Positions 56,219 to 57,728 of a DNA stretch of 57,728 bases are shown here, piece by piece. Origin of the DNA: Bradyrhizobium oropedii (lineage in GTDB: Bacteria; Pseudomonadota; Alphaproteobacteria; Rhizobiales; Xanthobacteraceae). The stretch's first letter is position 1. Each line of letters begins with the position of its first letter. The DNA is taken from the NCBI RefSeq assembly GCF_020889685.1, contig NZ_JACMYO010000029.1, positions 1-57,728 on the forward strand, written 5' to 3'. The position numbers were made by a program, and so were the translations under genes. The notes under the pieces are model-generated. The model was not told the DNA's origin, made no database searches, and was given only the letters and a program-made list of their open reading frames with translations.

Positions 56219-57589
56219 ATGGCCCACGAAACCGCAACGCTCGCCGCCTATGTCGCCGACCTGAAATTCGAGGACATTCCGCCGGAGGTGCTGGAGCGCG
56301 CCAAGGTTTTGACGCTGGATTTCCTGGGCAGCACCATCCGGGCCCGCCGCGATGCGGAATCGACGCCCGCGCTGATGAAGATGCTGGAGGCGCTGGCGCT
56401 GGACGGCAAGGGCGAGGCTACGGTGTTCGGCGACACCAAGACCTGGACCCCGGCGGTGGCGGCGCTGCTCAACGGTGCGCTCGGCCATTCGCTCGACTTC
56501 GACGATACCCATGCCGATTCCTCGCTGCATCCGAGTGCGCCGGTGGTGCCCGCCGCGTTCGCGGTCGGCGAGATGGTCGGCGCCTCCGGCCGCGACGTGC
56601 TGACCGCGATCGTCGCCGGCTATGAAGTGTGCTGCCGGCTCGGCAACGCGCTCGATCCGACCTCGCATTATGCCCGCGGCTTCCACCCGACCGCGACGGC
56701 CGGCACCTATGGCGCGGCAGCCGCGGCGGCCAAGCTGTTCAGCCTCTCGAAGGAGCAGATCATCTCCGCGTTCGGCGTCTCCGGCAGCCAGGCCGCGGGC
56801 TCGCTGCAATTCCTGGTCAACGGCGCCTGGAACAAGCGCTACCAGGTCGGCGCCGCCGCGATGAACGGCGTGATCGCAGCGACCCTCGCACGCAACGACT
56901 TCATCGGTTCGAGCGAGTCGGTCGAAGGCAAGCATGGCCTTTTGGTCGGCTATACCGATGATGCGCATCCGGACAAGGCGGTGGCGGACTTGGGCCACAC
57001 CTATGAGACGCTGAAGATCGGCGTGAAGCCCTATCCGAGCTGCCGCTACACCCACGCCGCGATCGACGCGCTGATCGCGATGCGGCGCGAGCACAATCTG
57101 ACGCCGGACCAGATCAGGAAGGTCGAGATCGGCCTGCACCGCAACGGCATCACATTGACCGGCGACGCCGCCACCAAGCGCCACCCGACCTCGGTGGTCG
57201 GCGGCCAGTTCTCGATGTTCTTCACCGGCGCGATCGCACTCGATCAGGGCCATTTCGGCTGGGACGATTACGACCGGCTGGGCGACAAGGCGATCGACGC
57301 GCTCGCCGACAAGTTCGACGTGGTGCAGGACGACCGCCTCGAGGTCGGCCGCACCCACCCGTTCGGCGCCCGCGTCTCGATCACCACTGACGACGGCGTG
57401 CATGAGCGCCTCTATGCCGATCCATCCGGCGAGCCGACCTCGTTCCCCGATGCGCAGGCGATGCAGCAGAAGTTTCTGACGCTGGCCCGCCCGGTGCTCG
57501 ACAAGCGCGCCGATCAGCTCGCGGATGCGATCCTGACGCTGGAACGGTTCGACCGCGTTGAGCAGGCAACGCAGTTGGGACGGCAGTAA
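56219..57589 (+). CDS. MmgE/PrpD family protein
   Basis: A 456-aa protein of the MmgE/PrpD family (2-methylcitrate dehydratase, cis-aconitate decarboxylase, iminodisuccinate epimerase). Marks: 'VLTLDFLGSTIRARRDAEST', 'NGALGHSLDFDDTHADSSLH', 'GYEVCCRLGNALDP', 'ARGFHPTATAGTYGAAAAAAKLF', 'GSLQFLVNGAWNKRYQVGAAA', 'KPYPSCRYTHAAIDALI'. Length is normal. The substrate cannot be told from sequence, and no prpB/prpC or aconitase gene is near, so the methylcitrate role is not supported. It is divergent from the FUSC gene (148-nt gap). Confidence 0.92.
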   Translation: MAHETATLAAYVADLKFEDIPPEVLERAKVLTLDFLGSTIRARRDAESTPALMKMLEALALDGKGEATVFGDTKTWTPAVAALLNGALGHSLDFDDTHADSSLHPSAPVVPAAFAVGEMVGASGRDVLTAIVAGYEVCCRLGNALDPTSHYARGFHPTATAGTYGAAAAAAKLFSLSKEQIISAFGVSGSQAAGSLQFLVNGAWNKRYQVGAAAMNGVIAATLARNDFIGSSESVEGKHGLLVGYTDDAHPDKAVADLGHTYETLKIGVKPYPSCRYTHAAIDALIAMRREHNLTPDQIRKVEIGLHRNGITLTGDAATKRHPTSVVGGQFSMFFTGAIALDQGHFGWDDYDRLGDKAIDALADKFDVVQDDRLEVGRTHPFGARVSITTDDGVHERLYADPSGEPTSFPDAQAMQQKFLTLARPVLDKRADQLADAILTLERFDRVEQATQLGRQ

Positions 57590-57638
57590 GCGAGGCCCCC
57601 TCATCTGAAGCAGAGTCGACGCGGCATATGCCGCTGTT

Positions 57639-57658
57639 GTCCCTGCGAAAGCAGGGAC
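57639..57658. repeat. Hairpin GTCCCTGC-GAAA-GCAGGGAC
   Basis: A perfect 8-bp stem with a GAAA loop, part of a longer element around CATACTCCGC that looks like another common intergenic repeat of this genome type. It lies 50 nt after the MmgE/PrpD stop and may also end its transcript. Confidence 0.55.
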
Positions 57659-57728
57659 CCATACTCCGCAGCAGATGTTGTGAACGGGACTCGTCGTTCC
57701 AGCGTCTCGCAATGAGCGGCATTTGTGG

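Noticed and set aside
56072..57712. Upstream extension of the FUSC frame across the MmgE/PrpD gene
   Set aside because: No homologous content; it is the reverse shadow of a strong gene. The membrane protein begins at 56071 or 56050.

Overview
This window looks like chromosomal DNA of a Bradyrhizobium-type alphaproteobacterium (Nitrobacteraceae). The basis is high GC with GC-rich third positions, the order rpsT-dnaA-dnaN-recF-gyrB, a biotin operon facing a GntR-type BioR regulator with BioR-like operators, a DUF3551 secreted peptide, an orphan Bug (TTT-type) binding protein, and many short palindromic intergenic repeats of the kind common in Bradyrhizobium and Rhodopseudomonas. The genus is inferred from gene content, not from a search.

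Left part (1-23 kb): a secreted beta-propeller-like protein, then bioBFDA on the minus strand, with 4-nt overlaps between F, D and A, divergent from bioR. After these come a GreA/GreB-like factor, an RND efflux pump with its membrane-fusion protein but no outer-membrane channel gene, two alpha/beta hydrolases, a LuxR-type regulator, a small Lys-rich protein, a glutathione S-transferase, a DUF1697 protein and threonine dehydratase. Two small proteins (a 49-aa zinc ribbon and a 51-aa single-span peptide), a B12-type radical SAM protein, a cis-prenyltransferase, and a membrane-protein/winged-helix-regulator pair with a palindromic operator candidate complete this part.

Middle part (23-42 kb): a membrane-anchored patatin-like lipase; an ArsR-AHSA1-DUF899 cluster with DUF1428 downstream; a Bug receptor, a VOC protein, an acyl-CoA synthetase and a cytochrome P450, which look like accessory catabolism; an HD-GYP protein; a two-gene molybdenum hydroxylase; hydrolases including a dienelactone-hydrolase-type enzyme; a Wza-type export lipoprotein; and msrA.

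Right part (42-57.7 kb): the replication and DNA-topology block rpsT, about 1.2 kb of mostly non-coding DNA with a perfect DnaA box, dnaA, dnaN, recF, gyrB, then a murA-type gene in which the active-site Cys is replaced by Asp. A frameshifted DUF559 gene flanked by inverted repeats sits between dnaN and recF. The window ends with a MATE exporter, a DUF2867 protein, a HCCA-isomerase-like protein, a FUSC-type membrane protein and an MmgE/PrpD protein.

I see no CRISPR array, prophage, insertion sequence, rRNA or complete tRNA. No clear novel multi-gene system stands out. The observations most worth checking are the repeat-flanked DUF559 remnant, the Asp-type MurA, the BioR operator architecture, the patatin-like membrane protein, and the unannotated small ORFs.
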